Shown here piece by piece: positions 17,195 to 26,416 of a stretch of DNA of 64,000 nucleotides (its first letter is position 1; each line of letters begins with the position of its first letter). Below the pieces are notes generated by a model. That model made no database searches and was not told the origin of the DNA. It worked only from the letters and a program-made list of their open reading frames with translations. Both the position numbers and the translations under genes were made by a program. Location: assembly GCF_009674565.1 (NCBI RefSeq), contig NZ_WKJL01000009.1, positions 124,001 to 188,000 of the forward strand, in the 5' to 3' direction. Source of the stretch: Duganella aquatilis. GTDB lineage: Bacteria > Pseudomonadota > Gammaproteobacteria > Burkholderiales > Burkholderiaceae_D.

Positions 17195-18166
17195 TTAATA
17201 CAGTTTCAGGCGCACCAGGACCTGGCCGTGGTCGGAGGCTTCCGGCCGCGCCTCGGTCAGGTGTTCGTTCAGGTATGTAACATCGACCACCTCGCCGACC
17301 GCGTGGCGCGAGGCCGGATTGAACTCTTCCGACACCAGCACGTGGTCGATGGTGGCGTGGCGGCCGTCGTGGGCGATGGTGTAGCCGCTGTCGCGCCGGC
17401 GCTCGCGGCCGGACTGGATCTGGCGGCTGTCGAACAGCTGGCCGTGCAGTTCCTCGCCCGGTTCGCAGGCGGCGCCGCCGCCCATCACGATGTGGGTGGT
17501 GACGGCGTCGACGGTGTCGTTGAAGTCGCCCAGCACCACGCGCGGGCGGCGCTGTTCCTTGTCCATTTCGCTGAGCAGCGCGCGCAGCGCCACCGCCTCG
17601 GTGCCGCGCCGGATCAGCGAACGCAGGTTGGCCTGGGCGTGCAGCATGGGATTGTCGCCGGTGTCGCCGATGCGGTAATCGGGCCGCTTGGATTTCAGGT
17701 GCACCACGATGACGTCGATGACGCGCTCGTCCGGCAGGCGCAGCTGCACGTGCAGCGGCGCGCGCGCGAAGCGGTCGGCGTCGCGGCTGCCTTCGGGCAG
17801 CGCCACGCCTTGCGGGAACATGATGTAGGCCTCGGCCGGGGCGGCCAGCGGCAGGCGCGAGATCAGCGCCAGCTCCGGCGTCATGCGCGGCGCGCCGGTC
17901 AGCGGATCGGGCGGCGGCGTGAAGCCGGTCAGCGTGGCGTGGCGATAATGGGTGCTGCGCGCCAGCACGTCGCGCAGGGCGTCGAGCGAGAAAATTTCCT
18001 GCAGGCCGATGACGTCGGCGTCCAGCTGGTCCAGCTGCTGCGCCGTCCAGGCGACTTTCGCTTCATACTCGGCCTCGGTCAGGGGCGCCAGATTGTCGTA
18101 CAATTTCGCCCCAGGCTGGGAAAGATTGCAAACATTGAAAGTGGCAAAGCGAATTTCCTGCTGCAT
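17195..18166 (-). CDS. endonuclease/exonuclease/phosphatase family protein
   Basis: The 323-residue protein shows the fold's hallmarks in order: FATFNVCNLSQPGA, the metal-binding Glu in VIGLQEIFS, VIVVHLKSKRPD, LGDFNDT, and the C-terminal ATIDHVLVSEEF with EASDHGQV. These residues bind Mg and cut phosphodiester or phosphoester bonds. The substrate could be nucleic acid or a phospholipid headgroup. There is no signal peptide. I chose the ATG at 18166, which has GGGAG nine bases upstream, over an in-frame TTG. It is divergent from ybaK. Confidence 0.85.
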   Translation of the reverse strand: MQQEIRFATFNVCNLSQPGAKLYDNLAPLTEAEYEAKVAWTAQQLDQLDADVIGLQEIFSLDALRDVLARSTHYRHATLTGFTPPPDPLTGAPRMTPELALISRLPLAAPAEAYIMFPQGVALPEGSRDADRFARAPLHVQLRLPDERVIDVIVVHLKSKRPDYRIGDTGDNPMLHAQANLRSLIRRGTEAVALRALLSEMDKEQRRPRVVLGDFNDTVDAVTTHIVMGGGAACEPGEELHGQLFDSRQIQSGRERRRDSGYTIAHDGRHATIDHVLVSEEFNPASRHAVGEVVDVTYLNEHLTEARPEASDHGQVLVRLKLY

Positions 18167-18189
18167 AATGGACAACTCCCGATCTCACC

Positions 18190-18681
18190 ATGGCTAAAAA
18201 AGAGCATATCTCCGAAACCCCCGCCACCCAGCTGCTGCGCAAGCACAAGGTGGCGTTCACCGAGCACCCGTACCACTACGAGGAGCACGGCGGCACCGGC
18301 GTGTCCTCGCGCGAGCTTGGCGTCGACGAACATCACGTGGTCAAGACCCTGGTGATGCAGGACGAAGCCGCCAAACCGCTGATTGTGCTGATGCACGGCG
18401 ATTGCAAGGTCTCCACCAAGAATCTGGCGCGCAACATCGGCTGCAAGTCCGTTGAACCGTGCAAGCCGGAGGTGGCGTCACGCCACAGCGGCTACATGAT
18501 CGGCGGAACTTCGCCGTTCGGCACCAAGAAGACCATGCCGGTGTACGTAGAGGATAGCATCCTTGCGCTGGAAACGATTTATATCAATGGCGGCAGGCGC
18601 GGCTACCTGGTCGGCATCGCGCCCCAGGTGCTGGTCGACCTGCTGGGCGCCAAGGCGGTGCACTGCGCTCTGGCCGAGTAG
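18190..18681 (+). CDS. ybaK: Cys-tRNA(Pro)/Cys-tRNA(Cys) deacylase YbaK
   Basis: YbaK hydrolyses tRNA(Pro) wrongly charged with cysteine. The 163-residue protein matches the family from ETPATQLLRKHKVAFT through HHVVKTLVMQ (with the catalytic Lys), KVSTKNLAR, GYMIGGTSPFG and INGGRRGYLVGI. Length is normal. It is followed 59 bp later by plsY on the same strand. Confidence 0.93.
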   Translation: MAKKEHISETPATQLLRKHKVAFTEHPYHYEEHGGTGVSSRELGVDEHHVVKTLVMQDEAAKPLIVLMHGDCKVSTKNLARNIGCKSVEPCKPEVASRHSGYMIGGTSPFGTKKTMPVYVEDSILALETIYINGGRRGYLVGIAPQVLVDLLGAKAVHCALAE

Positions 18682-18740
18682 GGCGCGGCGGTGTATATTC
18701 AGCAGCCCTTTCCGGGCGATAACAAGAATTTGAGGAAAAG

Positions 18741-19370
18741 ATGAATACAGTTTGGATGACCGTGGCCGCCTACCTGATCGGCTCGATCTCATTTGCCGTT
18801 GTCAGCAGCAAGTTGTTCGGCCTGGCCGATCCGCGCACCTACGGCTCGAAAAATCCCGGCGCCACCAATGTGTTGCGTAGCGGCAATAAGGCCGCCGCCA
18901 TCGTCACCCTACTGGGCGACGCCTTCAAGGGCTGGCTGGCCGTGTGGCTGGCGATCTGCTTCCAGGAGCGGCTGGGCGTCGGCGACGCCACCGTGGCGCT
19001 GGTGGCGCTGGCGGTGTTCCTGGGCCACCTGTGGCCGGTGTTCTTCCGCTTTGTCGGCGGCAAGGGCGTGGCGACCGCGGCCGGCGTGCTGCTGGGCTTG
19101 AATGTCTGGCTGGGCGTCGCCACCTTGGTGACGTGGGCCGTGGTGGCGTTCGCCTTCCGCTATTCGTCGCTGGCGGCCCTGGTGGCGGCGGTGTTCGCGC
19201 CGTTCTATTATGGTTTATTGTTCGGTGTGGAGCCGCAGCTGGCCGCCGTGTTCATCATGAGCGTGCTGTTGGTTTTCCGTCACGCAAAAAATATCTCCAA
19301 CCTGATCGCCGGGAAGGAAAGCCGCATCGGCAGCAAGAGCAAGGATGCGGCCAAGAAGAAAGGTAAATAA
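18741..19370 (+). CDS. plsY: acyl-phosphate:glycerol-3-phosphate acyltransferase PlsY
   Basis: PlsY makes lysophosphatidic acid from acyl-phosphate and glycerol 3-phosphate in the inner membrane. The 209-residue protein has about five helices and the three loop motifs: [20 protein letters not shown] and the [18 protein letters not shown] segment. The C-terminal Lys-rich tail is cytoplasmic. The ATG follows a TTGAGGAAAAG ribosome site. The stop abuts the start of the next gene, so the two are coupled. Confidence 0.95.
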   Translation: MNTVWMTVAAYLIGSISFAVVSSKLFGLADPRTYGSKNPGATNVLRSGNKAAAIVTLLGDAFKGWLAVWLAICFQERLGVGDATVALVALAVFLGHLWPVFFRFVGGKGVATAAGVLLGLNVWLGVATLVTWAVVAFAFRYSSLAALVAAVFAPFYYGLLFGVEPQLAAVFIMSVLLVFRHAKNISNLIAGKESRIGSKSKDAAKKKGK

Positions 19371-20021
19371 ATGGCTACTCCGCTGAAAATCGATTTCGTC
19401 TCCGACGTCTCCTGCCCATGGTGCGCCATCGGCCTGAAGTCGCTGGACAAGGCGCTGGCCGCCATCGGCGACGACGCCGACGTCACCATCCACTTCCAGC
19501 CGTTCGAGCTGAACGCCGCCATGCCGCCGGAAGGCCAGGACATCGGCGAGCACCTGACCGAGAAATACGGCTCGACGCCGGAGCAGCAGCAACAGGCGCG
19601 CGAGATGATACGCTCGCGCGGCGCCGACGTCGGCTTCGAGTTCGCGATGGACAAGCGCGGCCGCATCTACAACACCTTCGACGCCCACCGCCTGCTGCAC
19701 TGGGCCGGCCTGCAGGGCAGGCAGAAGGAGCTGAAGGAGGCGCTGTTCAAGGCCTACTTCACGCAGGGCCTGGACCCGAGCGCGCACGAGGTGCTGATCT
19801 ACCTGGCCGGCGAAGTGGGCCTGGACAAGGAAGCGGCGCGCCAGGTGCTGCATTCCGGCGAATACGCCGGCGACGTGCGCCAGGCGGAGGAATTCTTCCA
19901 CCGCCACGGCATCAACTCGGTGCCGGCCGTGATCATCAACGAGCGCCACCTGATCTCCGGCGGCCAGCCGGCCGCGGTGTTTGAAAAAGCGCTGCGCGAC
20001 ATTATGGCGAAATCGGCATAA
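19371..20021 (+). CDS. DsbA family oxidoreductase (FrnE-like)
   Basis: The 216-residue cytosolic thioredoxin-fold protein has the CPWC active site at the end of the first strand (IDFVSDVSCPWCAIG) and the cis-proline region GINSVPAVIIN. It lacks a signal peptide, which fits FrnE-like rather than periplasmic DsbA proteins. A dithiol-disulfide isomerase or reductase role is likely; the substrate is unknown. It starts directly after the plsY stop. Confidence 0.9.
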   Translation: MATPLKIDFVSDVSCPWCAIGLKSLDKALAAIGDDADVTIHFQPFELNAAMPPEGQDIGEHLTEKYGSTPEQQQQAREMIRSRGADVGFEFAMDKRGRIYNTFDAHRLLHWAGLQGRQKELKEALFKAYFTQGLDPSAHEVLIYLAGEVGLDKEAARQVLHSGEYAGDVRQAEEFFHRHGINSVPAVIINERHLISGGQPAAVFEKALRDIMAKSA

Positions 20022-20034
20022 AAAGTGCCGGCCA

Positions 20035-20066
20035 GGCGGGAGAGGCCGCTCCCGCCGATCTTGTTT
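20035..20066 (+). terminator. hairpin terminator candidate
   Basis: An 8-bp GC-rich stem (GGCGGGAG/CTCCCGCC, 6-base loop) follows the DsbA-like gene by 13 bp. It is followed by GATCTTGTTTTG, which is a broken T-tract, so termination may be partial. Confidence 0.6.
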
Positions 20067-20116
20067 TGCTATAAACTCCCTGGGTAAGAGATTGTTGTCA
20101 CTATCCAGGGAAGCCC

Positions 20117-21169
20117 ATGCTGGCCGCAGAAAAAGTACACACGCTGTTTACCGCCAAATCGCCGGCCGATAATTTCCGCATCGCCGCGCTGCACCGCTAT
20201 CACATCCTCGACACCCCCGCCTGCGAAGACTTCAGCTTCCTGACCGAACTGGCGGCGAAAATCTGCGAGGCGCCTTACGCCTTCATTTCGCTGGTCGATG
20301 CCGAGCGCGTGTGGATCAAATCCTGCGCCGGCATGCACATGGGCGAACTGCCGCGCGGCGAGAGCTACTGCTCGCTGGCGGTGCTGGGCGACGCCGTCAC
20401 CGAAATCCCCGACCTGCGGCTGGACCCGCGCACCGCGCAGATGCGGCTGACCGTCAGCGAACCCTATATGCGCATGTACAGCAGCGTGGCGCTGACCTCG
20501 TCGGACGGCTTCGCCATCGGCACGCTGTGCGTGCTGGACACGCGGCCGGGACGCCTGAGCGACGACAAGCGCGCCATGCTGGCCAAGCTGGCGCGCCAGG
20601 TGATGGCGCTGATCGAACTGCGCGCCAACGAGAAAACGCTGGAAGCCACGGTGCGCGAGCTGGAAATGCTGGCCACCACCGACGACCTGACCGGCCTGCA
20701 CAACCGCCGCTCGCTGCTGCACCGCCTGAAGTTCGAAACGGCGCGCGCCAAGCGTTTCCGCTCGCCGCTGTCGGCGGTGATGATCGACCTCGATCACTTC
20801 AAGAAAATCAACGACGAACATGGCCACGCGGTGGGCGACCAGGTGCTGACCTCGCTGGGCAAGCTGCTGCGCGAGAACGTGCGGGTGATCGACATCCCCG
20901 GCCGCTACGGCGGGGAGGAGCTGTGCGTGATCCTGCCATCGACGCCGCTGGAAGGCGCCTGCAAGTTCGCCGAAACGCTGCGCGCCAAGATCGAGGCGCA
21001 GGTGCATTACGCCGGCACGCAGCCGGTGCACGTGACGGCCAGCCTGGGCGTCGGTTCGTTCGATCACATGGAAATCGCGGATGCGGAAAGCCTGCTGCGG
21101 CAGGCCGACACCGCGCTCTATCGCGCCAAGCACGGCGGCCGCAATCGCGTGGAGTGCGGCGCCACATAA
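20117..21169 (+). CDS. GAF-GGDEF diguanylate cyclase
   Basis: The 350-residue soluble protein has an N-terminal GAF domain (residues 25-170, with LTELAAKICEAPYAFISLVD) and a C-terminal GGDEF domain. The active-site motif reads GGEEL in RYGGEELCVI, and the metal-binding Asp is in VMIDLDHFKKIND. GGEEF-type sites are active, so c-di-GMP synthesis controlled by a GAF ligand is expected. No RxxD product-inhibition site was confirmed. A DUF427 gene follows 12 bp later. Confidence 0.9.
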   Translation: MLAAEKVHTLFTAKSPADNFRIAALHRYHILDTPACEDFSFLTELAAKICEAPYAFISLVDAERVWIKSCAGMHMGELPRGESYCSLAVLGDAVTEIPDLRLDPRTAQMRLTVSEPYMRMYSSVALTSSDGFAIGTLCVLDTRPGRLSDDKRAMLAKLARQVMALIELRANEKTLEATVRELEMLATTDDLTGLHNRRSLLHRLKFETARAKRFRSPLSAVMIDLDHFKKINDEHGHAVGDQVLTSLGKLLRENVRVIDIPGRYGGEELCVILPSTPLEGACKFAETLRAKIEAQVHYAGTQPVHVTASLGVGSFDHMEIADAESLLRQADTALYRAKHGGRNRVECGAT

Positions 21170-21181
21170 AGGAGACTGGTC

Positions 21182-21472
21182 ATGCCTACCGCTAGCTGGA
21201 ATGGCGTCGTCATCGCGCAGGCGAACGACGACGAAGTTGAAATCGTGGAGAACAATGTCTACTTCCCGCCGTCCAGCGTGAAGCGCGAATATCTGCAGGC
21301 GAGCAGCCACACCTCGCGCTGTCCGTGGAAGGGCCTGGCCAGCTACTATTCGCTCAACGTGAACGGCAAGGTCAACGAGAACGCGGCCTGGTACTACCCG
21401 GAGCCTTCCGAGAAGGCGGCGCAGATCAAGGATCACGTGGCGTTCTGGCGCGGCGTCGAGGTGCAGCGCTAA
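21182..21472 (+). CDS. DUF427 domain protein
   Basis: The 96-residue protein is a single DUF427 beta-barrel domain, recognised by VYFPPSSVKREYL, TSRCPWKGLASYYSL and AAWYYPEPSE. Members are common in actinobacteria and proteobacteria, and their function is unknown. It begins after the GGAG of AAAGGAGACTGGTC and its stop directly abuts the TTG start of the next gene. Confidence 0.85.
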   Translation: MPTASWNGVVIAQANDDEVEIVENNVYFPPSSVKREYLQASSHTSRCPWKGLASYYSLNVNGKVNENAAWYYPEPSEKAAQIKDHVAFWRGVEVQR

Positions 21473-22636
21473 TTGGATAACATCACCCATAGCATCATCG
21501 GGTTTGGCGTCGGCGAGCTTGTGCACCGCAGCTTGCCGGCGGAAGCGGACACTGTGGCGCAGCGCGTGCGGCACCGGCTGCTGCTGGTGTCCTGTGCGCT
21601 GGCCAGCAACTTCCCCGATCTCGACCTGTTCCTGACCAGGCTGCTGCCCGATCCGCTGGGCTATCTGCTGAACCATCGCGGGCATACGCATACGGCGCTG
21701 TGGGCGGTGCCGCAGGCCTTGCTGCTGGCGGCCTTGTTGTGGCTATGCTGGCCGTCGGCGCGGGCGCTGCTGCGCGCCAGCCGGCCGGCGCGGCTTGGCC
21801 TGGCGCTCAGTGTGGGGCTCGGCTTTGCGCTGCATCTGCTGATGGACTTCACCAATTCGTATGGCGTGCATCCGTGGTATCCGTTCGACGGGCGCTGGCT
21901 GTACGGCGATATGGTGTTCATCGTCGAGCCGCTGTTCTGGGTGGCGATCGGCGTGCCGATGGCGTTGATCATGCGCTGGCGCGGGCTGCGCATCGGCGGG
22001 TTGCTGGTGCTGTTCGGCGCCTTGGTGGTGTTTGCGGCGCGCGGTTATCTGGGCTGGATTTCGTTTGCGGCGCTGCTGCTGATTGCGTTGATGTGCGGCT
22101 GGGCGCAATGGCGTTCCGGCCCGCAGGGACGCGGCGGGCTGCTGCTGGCGCTGGGCGTCAGCGTTGCCTTTATCGGCGTGCAGGGCGTGGCCTCGCACGC
22201 GGCGAGGGTGCAAATCACGGCGGCCGTGAAGGCCATGAATCCCGATGTGCAGGTGCTGGATGTGGCGCTGACGGCGTTCCCGTCGCAGCCGCTGTGCTGG
22301 AGCTATATCACCATGGAAGTGACCGGCGCGCAGTACCGCATGCGCGGCGGCGTGGTCCATCTGGCGGACGGCAGCTGCCCGGCCGGGCTGTCCATAGCGC
22401 CGTCGGCGGTGACCGGCAGCGTGCAGGAACTGCGCGCGCTGAAGGCCGGCAACTGCCAGGTCGACGCCTGGCTGCGCTTCGGCCGCATGCCGCTGCTGGC
22501 GGATGGCATGCTGTCCGATTACCGCTTCGCGGGCACGCCGCGCGGCAATTTCACCACGCTGCATATTTCGCCGACCGCCCCATGTCCGGCTGGCGTGCCG
22601 GCGTGGGGCTATCCGCGCGCGGACCTGCTGAATTAG
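21473..22636 (+). CDS. membrane-bound metal-dependent hydrolase (YdjM-like)
   Basis: The 387-residue protein belongs to the LexA-regulated/YdjM-type membrane hydrolases. It begins MDNITHSIIG and has NFPDLDLFL and LNHRGHTHTALWA, which carry the His/Asp metal ligands, plus HLLMDFTNSYGVHP. About eight membrane helices follow, then a periplasmic-looking C-terminal third. The start is a TTG that directly follows the DUF427 stop; family members begin at exactly this MDN(I/L)THS motif, so the rare start is convincing. The substrate is unknown. Confidence 0.85.
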   Translation: MDNITHSIIGFGVGELVHRSLPAEADTVAQRVRHRLLLVSCALASNFPDLDLFLTRLLPDPLGYLLNHRGHTHTALWAVPQALLLAALLWLCWPSARALLRASRPARLGLALSVGLGFALHLLMDFTNSYGVHPWYPFDGRWLYGDMVFIVEPLFWVAIGVPMALIMRWRGLRIGGLLVLFGALVVFAARGYLGWISFAALLLIALMCGWAQWRSGPQGRGGLLLALGVSVAFIGVQGVASHAARVQITAAVKAMNPDVQVLDVALTAFPSQPLCWSYITMEVTGAQYRMRGGVVHLADGSCPAGLSIAPSAVTGSVQELRALKAGNCQVDAWLRFGRMPLLADGMLSDYRFAGTPRGNFTTLHISPTAPCPAGVPAWGYPRADLLN

Positions 22637-23475
22637 GCGTGGTCGGTGGAGAGGGCGAGGTCCAGCCACTCCGCCATCTCTTTTTCGACGAACTGGTTTT
22701 TGGCGCGCACGCGCTGCACCGTGTCCGAACCCAGTTGCAGGCGCACCGGCGGCGTGGCGCTGTCGGCCAGTTGCAGCAGGGCGCCGGCCAGCTTGAGCGG
22801 ATCGCCGGGCTGCGCATGATTCACGTCCGCCGCGAACGAGCGCATCGCGCCGACCGTGGCGGCATACGAATCGATGCGGTCGCGTGTCGACACCAGCGAG
22901 GTCGTGTCGAGGAAGTCGGTGCGGAAGAAGCCCGGTTCCACCACGGTGACCTGGATGTTCAGCGGCTCCAGTTCCATCGCCAGCGCCTCGCTCAAGCCTT
23001 CAACCGCGAACTTGGTCGAGCCGTACACGCCCCAGCCGGCATACGACGAATAGCCGCCCACCGACGAGATGTTGATCACGTGCCCGCTGCCCTGGCGGCG
23101 CATCACCGGCAGCACAGCGCGAGTGACGTTGAGCAGGCCGAAGACGTTGGTCTCGTACACGGCGCGCACTTCCTCGCCGCTGGCTTCTTCCACCGCGCCG
23201 AGCAGGCCGTAGCCGGCGTTGTTGACCAGGACGTCGATGCGGCCGAAGCGCGCCACCGCCTGTTGCGCGGCGGTGATGGCCTGGGCTTCCAGCTTGACGT
23301 CCAGGCGCAGCACCAGCAGGTTGGGATGCTCGCCCAGCGCGGCGGTAACAGTGTGCGGATCGCGTGCGGTGGCCACCACCAGGTCGCCGCGCTCCAGCGC
23401 TTTTTGCGCCGTCAGGACGCCGAAGCCGCGCGATGCGCCGGTGATGAACCAAACTTTTTGTGCAGTGCCAGTCAT
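22633..23475 (-). CDS. short-chain dehydrogenase/reductase
   Basis: The 280-residue SDR has the NAD(P) motif TGASRGFG, NNAGYG, the catalytic Ser in INISSVGG, the YxxxK motif in GVYGSTKFAVEG and the PGFFRTDF loop. It is a classical oxidoreductase of unknown substrate, similar to the widespread LysR-linked SDRs. It overlaps the preceding convergent gene by 4 bp. A LysR regulator gene is divergent 114 bp away and probably controls it. Confidence 0.9.
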   Translation of the reverse strand: MTGTAQKVWFITGASRGFGVLTAQKALERGDLVVATARDPHTVTAALGEHPNLLVLRLDVKLEAQAITAAQQAVARFGRIDVLVNNAGYGLLGAVEEASGEEVRAVYETNVFGLLNVTRAVLPVMRRQGSGHVINISSVGGYSSYAGWGVYGSTKFAVEGLSEALAMELEPLNIQVTVVEPGFFRTDFLDTTSLVSTRDRIDSYAATVGAMRSFAADVNHAQPGDPLKLAGALLQLADSATPPVRLQLGSDTVQRVRAKNQFVEKEMAEWLDLALSTDHA

Positions 23476-23589
23476 GATGATTTCCTTTCGGTGTGTGAGT
23501 TGATGGAGGCAAGTTTAGGCCGCCGTTACCTGCTACACTAGCCATAGGAAAGCTGTTTGATTTTCACCTTTTGGTTGTAAATAAAAACC

Positions 23590-24525
23590 ATGGATAAAGC
23601 CCGGGTCATCAGTTTGTTCATTGGCGTGGTGCGCGCCAAAAGCTTCAGCCAGGCGGCGGTGGATGCGGGGCTGACGCCGCAGGCGGTCAGCAAGGCGGTG
23701 CGGCAACTGGAGGAGCATCTGGGCGTGCGGCTGTTCCACCGCACCACGCGCAGCCTGAGCCTGACCGACGACGGCGCGCGGCTGTTCGAGCTGGCCAATC
23801 CCGGCCTGCGCCTGCTGGACGAGGCGCTGGAGCAGATCCAGAGCAGCCGGCTGGAAGTCGAGGGCCTGATCCGGCTGGCGGCGCCGACCTCGATCGGCAA
23901 CGCCATCATCGTGCCGCTGCTGCAGGAGTTCCAGCAGCGCTATCCGGGCACGCATTTCGACATCCAGCTGGACGACCATTTCACCGATCTGGTGGAAAGC
24001 AAGATCGACGTCGGCTTCCGCGCCGGCGGCCCGCCCGAGCGCAACCTGGTGGCGCGCGCGCTGGGCGACATGATGCTGCTGGTGTGCGCCACGCCCGGCT
24101 ATCTGGAGCGCTTCGGTGTGCCGCGCACGGTGGCCGACCTGGCGCGCCATCGCTGCACCGGCTTCCGTCATCCCAATACCGGCCGCATGATGCCGTGGGA
24201 GCTGCACGTCGACGGCGCCACCGTCTACCAGGACGTGCCGGCGGTGGCCAGTTTCAATACGGTGGAAGGGGAGCTGGCGTCGGTGCTGTGCGGGACCGGC
24301 ATCGGCCAGGTGCCGGTGTTCATGATCGAACGCGAGCTGGCCGCCGGCGCGCTGGTGCCGCTGCTGACGCAGACCATCACCTCCAATCGCGGCGTGTTCA
24401 TGTACTACCAGCAGCGCACGCAGATGCCGCTGCGGGTGCGGCATTTCATCGATTTTGTCTCGGCACAGGCGCCGTTGCGCCTTCAAGGGCAGCGCCGGGC
24501 TGTCAATGCGGCGAAAGCAAGATAA
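23590..24525 (+). CDS. LysR family transcriptional regulator
   Basis: The 311-residue regulator has an N-terminal winged HTH (SFSQAAVDAGLTPQAVSKAVRQLE) and a periplasmic-binding-like effector domain of the CrgA/AaeR type (GLIRLAAPTSIGN). It is divergent from the SDR gene, the usual arrangement for a LysR target. The inducer is unknown. Confidence 0.9.
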   Translation: MDKARVISLFIGVVRAKSFSQAAVDAGLTPQAVSKAVRQLEEHLGVRLFHRTTRSLSLTDDGARLFELANPGLRLLDEALEQIQSSRLEVEGLIRLAAPTSIGNAIIVPLLQEFQQRYPGTHFDIQLDDHFTDLVESKIDVGFRAGGPPERNLVARALGDMMLLVCATPGYLERFGVPRTVADLARHRCTGFRHPNTGRMMPWELHVDGATVYQDVPAVASFNTVEGELASVLCGTGIGQVPVFMIERELAAGALVPLLTQTITSNRGVFMYYQQRTQMPLRVRHFIDFVSAQAPLRLQGQRRAVNAAKAR

Positions 24526-24642
24526 CTGCGGAAATAGGTGCGTGTGTGCACGGTTGCGGTGCTCGAAGCGTTATATCGTGTGGCAACTTCACCACAAAAG
24601 CGCCTAGAATCAAGCTGACTAGGCAGCTTTCTGCCTATTTGG

Positions 24643-24659
24643 TTGGCACAACAATTGCA
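24643..24659 (+). promoter_or_regulatory. sigma-54 promoter
   Basis: The sequence TTGGCACAACAATTGCA matches the RpoN consensus TTGGCACNNNNNTTGCA, with GG and GC separated by exactly 10 bp (-24/-12). It lies about 45 bp upstream of the small membrane protein gene. Two overlapping inverted repeats just upstream (GCCTAG/CTAGGC at 24602-24624 and TAGGCAG/CTGCCTA at 24620-24637) could be activator sites. Confidence 0.75.
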
Positions 24660-24702
24660 TTGCCCTCCAGAAAGGACGATGATCGATTACATGGAGGCTG
24701 TT

Positions 24703-24885
24703 ATGAATACCGCAACTGAAAAAGACAACAACACCGTCGTGCACGAATCGCCGGCCGACGAACATCGCCTGCGCAGCGAGCGCATTGCCGCCCGTGGCGT
24801 CAGCCTGAGCAAAGGCAAGGCCAAGTACTGGATCCCGCTGGTCGGCCTGGCGGTTCTCGCCGGCATGGCCTTCGCGTCGACTTAA
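24703..24885 (+). CDS. small single-span membrane protein
   Basis: This 60-residue protein has a charged N-terminal half ([10 protein letters not shown]..., ending [11 protein letters not shown]) and one C-terminal membrane helix ([19 protein letters not shown]). A GGAGG at 24693 with six bases spacing selects the ATG at 24703. It sits behind a sigma-54 promoter and is convergent with tsaD, overlapping it by 4 bp. I do not recognise the family. A role in nitrogen, motility or stress responses would fit RpoN control, but this is not shown. Confidence 0.65.
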   Translation: MNTATEKDNNTVVHESPADEHRLRSERIAARGVSLSKGKAKYWIPLVGLAVLAGMAFAST

Positions 24886-25922
24886 ATGACCTTGAGCTCG
24901 TCGAGCGGCCAGCGTGGCCGCACGTTGAACGAGTAATCCTTCTTCGCAGCGTCCGGATTGATCATCAGTCGCCGGGCGCCTGCGAACGCGATCATCGCGC
25001 CGTTATCGGTGCAGAATTCCAGCTCAGGGTAGTAGACCTTGAACCGCTTCTTGGCGGCCGCCGCGTTCAGTGACGCGCGCAGCTGGGCGTTCGCGCCCAC
25101 GCCGCCGGCGATCACCAGCCGCTTCAGGCCGGTGTGCTTGAGCGCCGACACGCATTTCGCCGTCAACACTTCCACGATCGCATCGACAAAGCCGCGCGCG
25201 ATATTGGCCTTGTCCTGTTCGCAGATGTTGGCGATGACTTTTTCCTCGTGGTTCTTCACCACCGTCAGCACCGCCGTTTTCAGGCCGGAGAAGCTGAAGT
25301 TGAAATCCTTGGTGTGCATCATCGGGCGCGGCAGCTTGTAGGCCGCCGGATCGCCGAATTCGGCCAGGCGCGAAATCGCCGGACCGCCCGGATAGCCCAG
25401 GCCCAGCAGCTTGGCCGACTTGTCGAAGGCTTCGCCGGCCGCGTCGTCCAGCGTTTCGCCGAGCAGCGTGTACTGGCCGACGCCGTCCACCCGCATCAGC
25501 TGGGTGTGGCCGCCCGAGACCAGCAGCGCGATGAAGGGGAATTCCGGCGGTTCCGACGCCAGCAGCGGCGACAGCAAATGGCCTTCCAGGTGGTGCACGC
25601 CCAGCACCGGCTTGTCCATCGCCAGGCCCAGGCTGCAGGCCACCGAGGAGCCGACCAGCAGCGCGCCGGCCAGGCCGGGGCCCTGGGTGTAGGCGATGGC
25701 GTCGATGTCGTCCAGCGTCTTGCCGGCCTGTTCCAGCGTCTGCGTCAGCAGCGGAATGGCGCGGCGGATGTGGTCGCGCGAGGCCAGTTCCGGCACCACG
25801 CCGCCGTATTCCTCGTGCATGGCGACCTGCGAGTGCAGGGCGTGGGACAGCAGGCCGTGTTGCGTGTCGTACAACGCCAGGCCGGTTTCGTCACAGGAGG
25901 ATTCAACGCCAAGAACGATCAT
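24882..25922 (-). CDS. tsaD: tRNA N6-adenosine threonylcarbamoyltransferase TsaD
   Basis: TsaD transfers the threonylcarbamoyl group to A37 of tRNA. The 346-residue ASKHA-fold protein starts [14 protein letters not shown], has the metal-binding [10 protein letters not shown], the ATP-site [11 protein letters not shown] and [10 protein letters not shown], and ends with the [13 protein letters not shown] motif. The open frame continues 66 codons upstream, but all homologues begin at MIVLG. TsaE is encoded at 1517-2002. Confidence 0.96.
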   Translation of the reverse strand: MIVLGVESSCDETGLALYDTQHGLLSHALHSQVAMHEEYGGVVPELASRDHIRRAIPLLTQTLEQAGKTLDDIDAIAYTQGPGLAGALLVGSSVACSLGLAMDKPVLGVHHLEGHLLSPLLASEPPEFPFIALLVSGGHTQLMRVDGVGQYTLLGETLDDAAGEAFDKSAKLLGLGYPGGPAISRLAEFGDPAAYKLPRPMMHTKDFNFSFSGLKTAVLTVVKNHEEKVIANICEQDKANIARGFVDAIVEVLTAKCVSALKHTGLKRLVIAGGVGANAQLRASLNAAAAKKRFKVYYPELEFCTDNGAMIAFAGARRLMINPDAAKKDYSFNVRPRWPLDELKVI

Positions 25923-26091
25923 GGAAGCAGCAAATTTCAAAAGGGGAATCCGCCATTGTAATGGAAAGTGCGTGCAAGCATGCACCAGCAGCGCGCCGGA
26001 CCGCACTGGCCGGGTGCGGAATTTTGCCAAATGGACAGAAATTCGATGGCATCGGTTTTGCTTAGAAAACAGGCAACGCAGGGAGGAAGCT

Positions 26092-26412
26092 ATGTCTGGA
26101 CAATGGAAACTGATATGCAAACTAAAGGATGTGCCGCTGGATGGCGGCGTGCGCCTGGTGCCACGCGGGCTGGCCTGGCAGGAGTTGCCTGGCGTGGCGC
26201 TGTACCGCAGCGGCGAGGAAAGCGTGCATGCCGTGCTCGAATGTCCGGGCCTGGACGCGCGCTACAGTAATGCGCTGCGCTATTCGGTGAAGCTGGAGAG
26301 CGGCAAGGTCTATCTGGACCTGGAAGAACTGAGCGCCCCGGCCAGCAAGGCCGAGGCGGCGCTGGCGGGGACGTTCGGCGTGGCCACCAGCCTGGTGGCC
26401 TACTGCTACTGA
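26092..26412 (+). CDS. NirD-like small protein lacking Rieske ligands
   Basis: The 106-residue protein starts [21 protein letters not shown] and shows the layout of nitrite-reductase small subunits (WKLIC...LKDVP...[15 protein letters not shown]...[15 protein letters not shown]). The Cys/His pairs that hold the 2Fe-2S cluster in Rieske proteins are absent. No large subunit gene is near. GGGAGGAAG gives a clear ribosome site before the ATG. The assignment is by pattern and modest; it may be an orphan scaffold with the same fold. Confidence 0.5.
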   Translation: MSGQWKLICKLKDVPLDGGVRLVPRGLAWQELPGVALYRSGEESVHAVLECPGLDARYSNALRYSVKLESGKVYLDLEELSAPASKAEAALAGTFGVATSLVAYCY

Positions 26413-26416
26413 GCGC

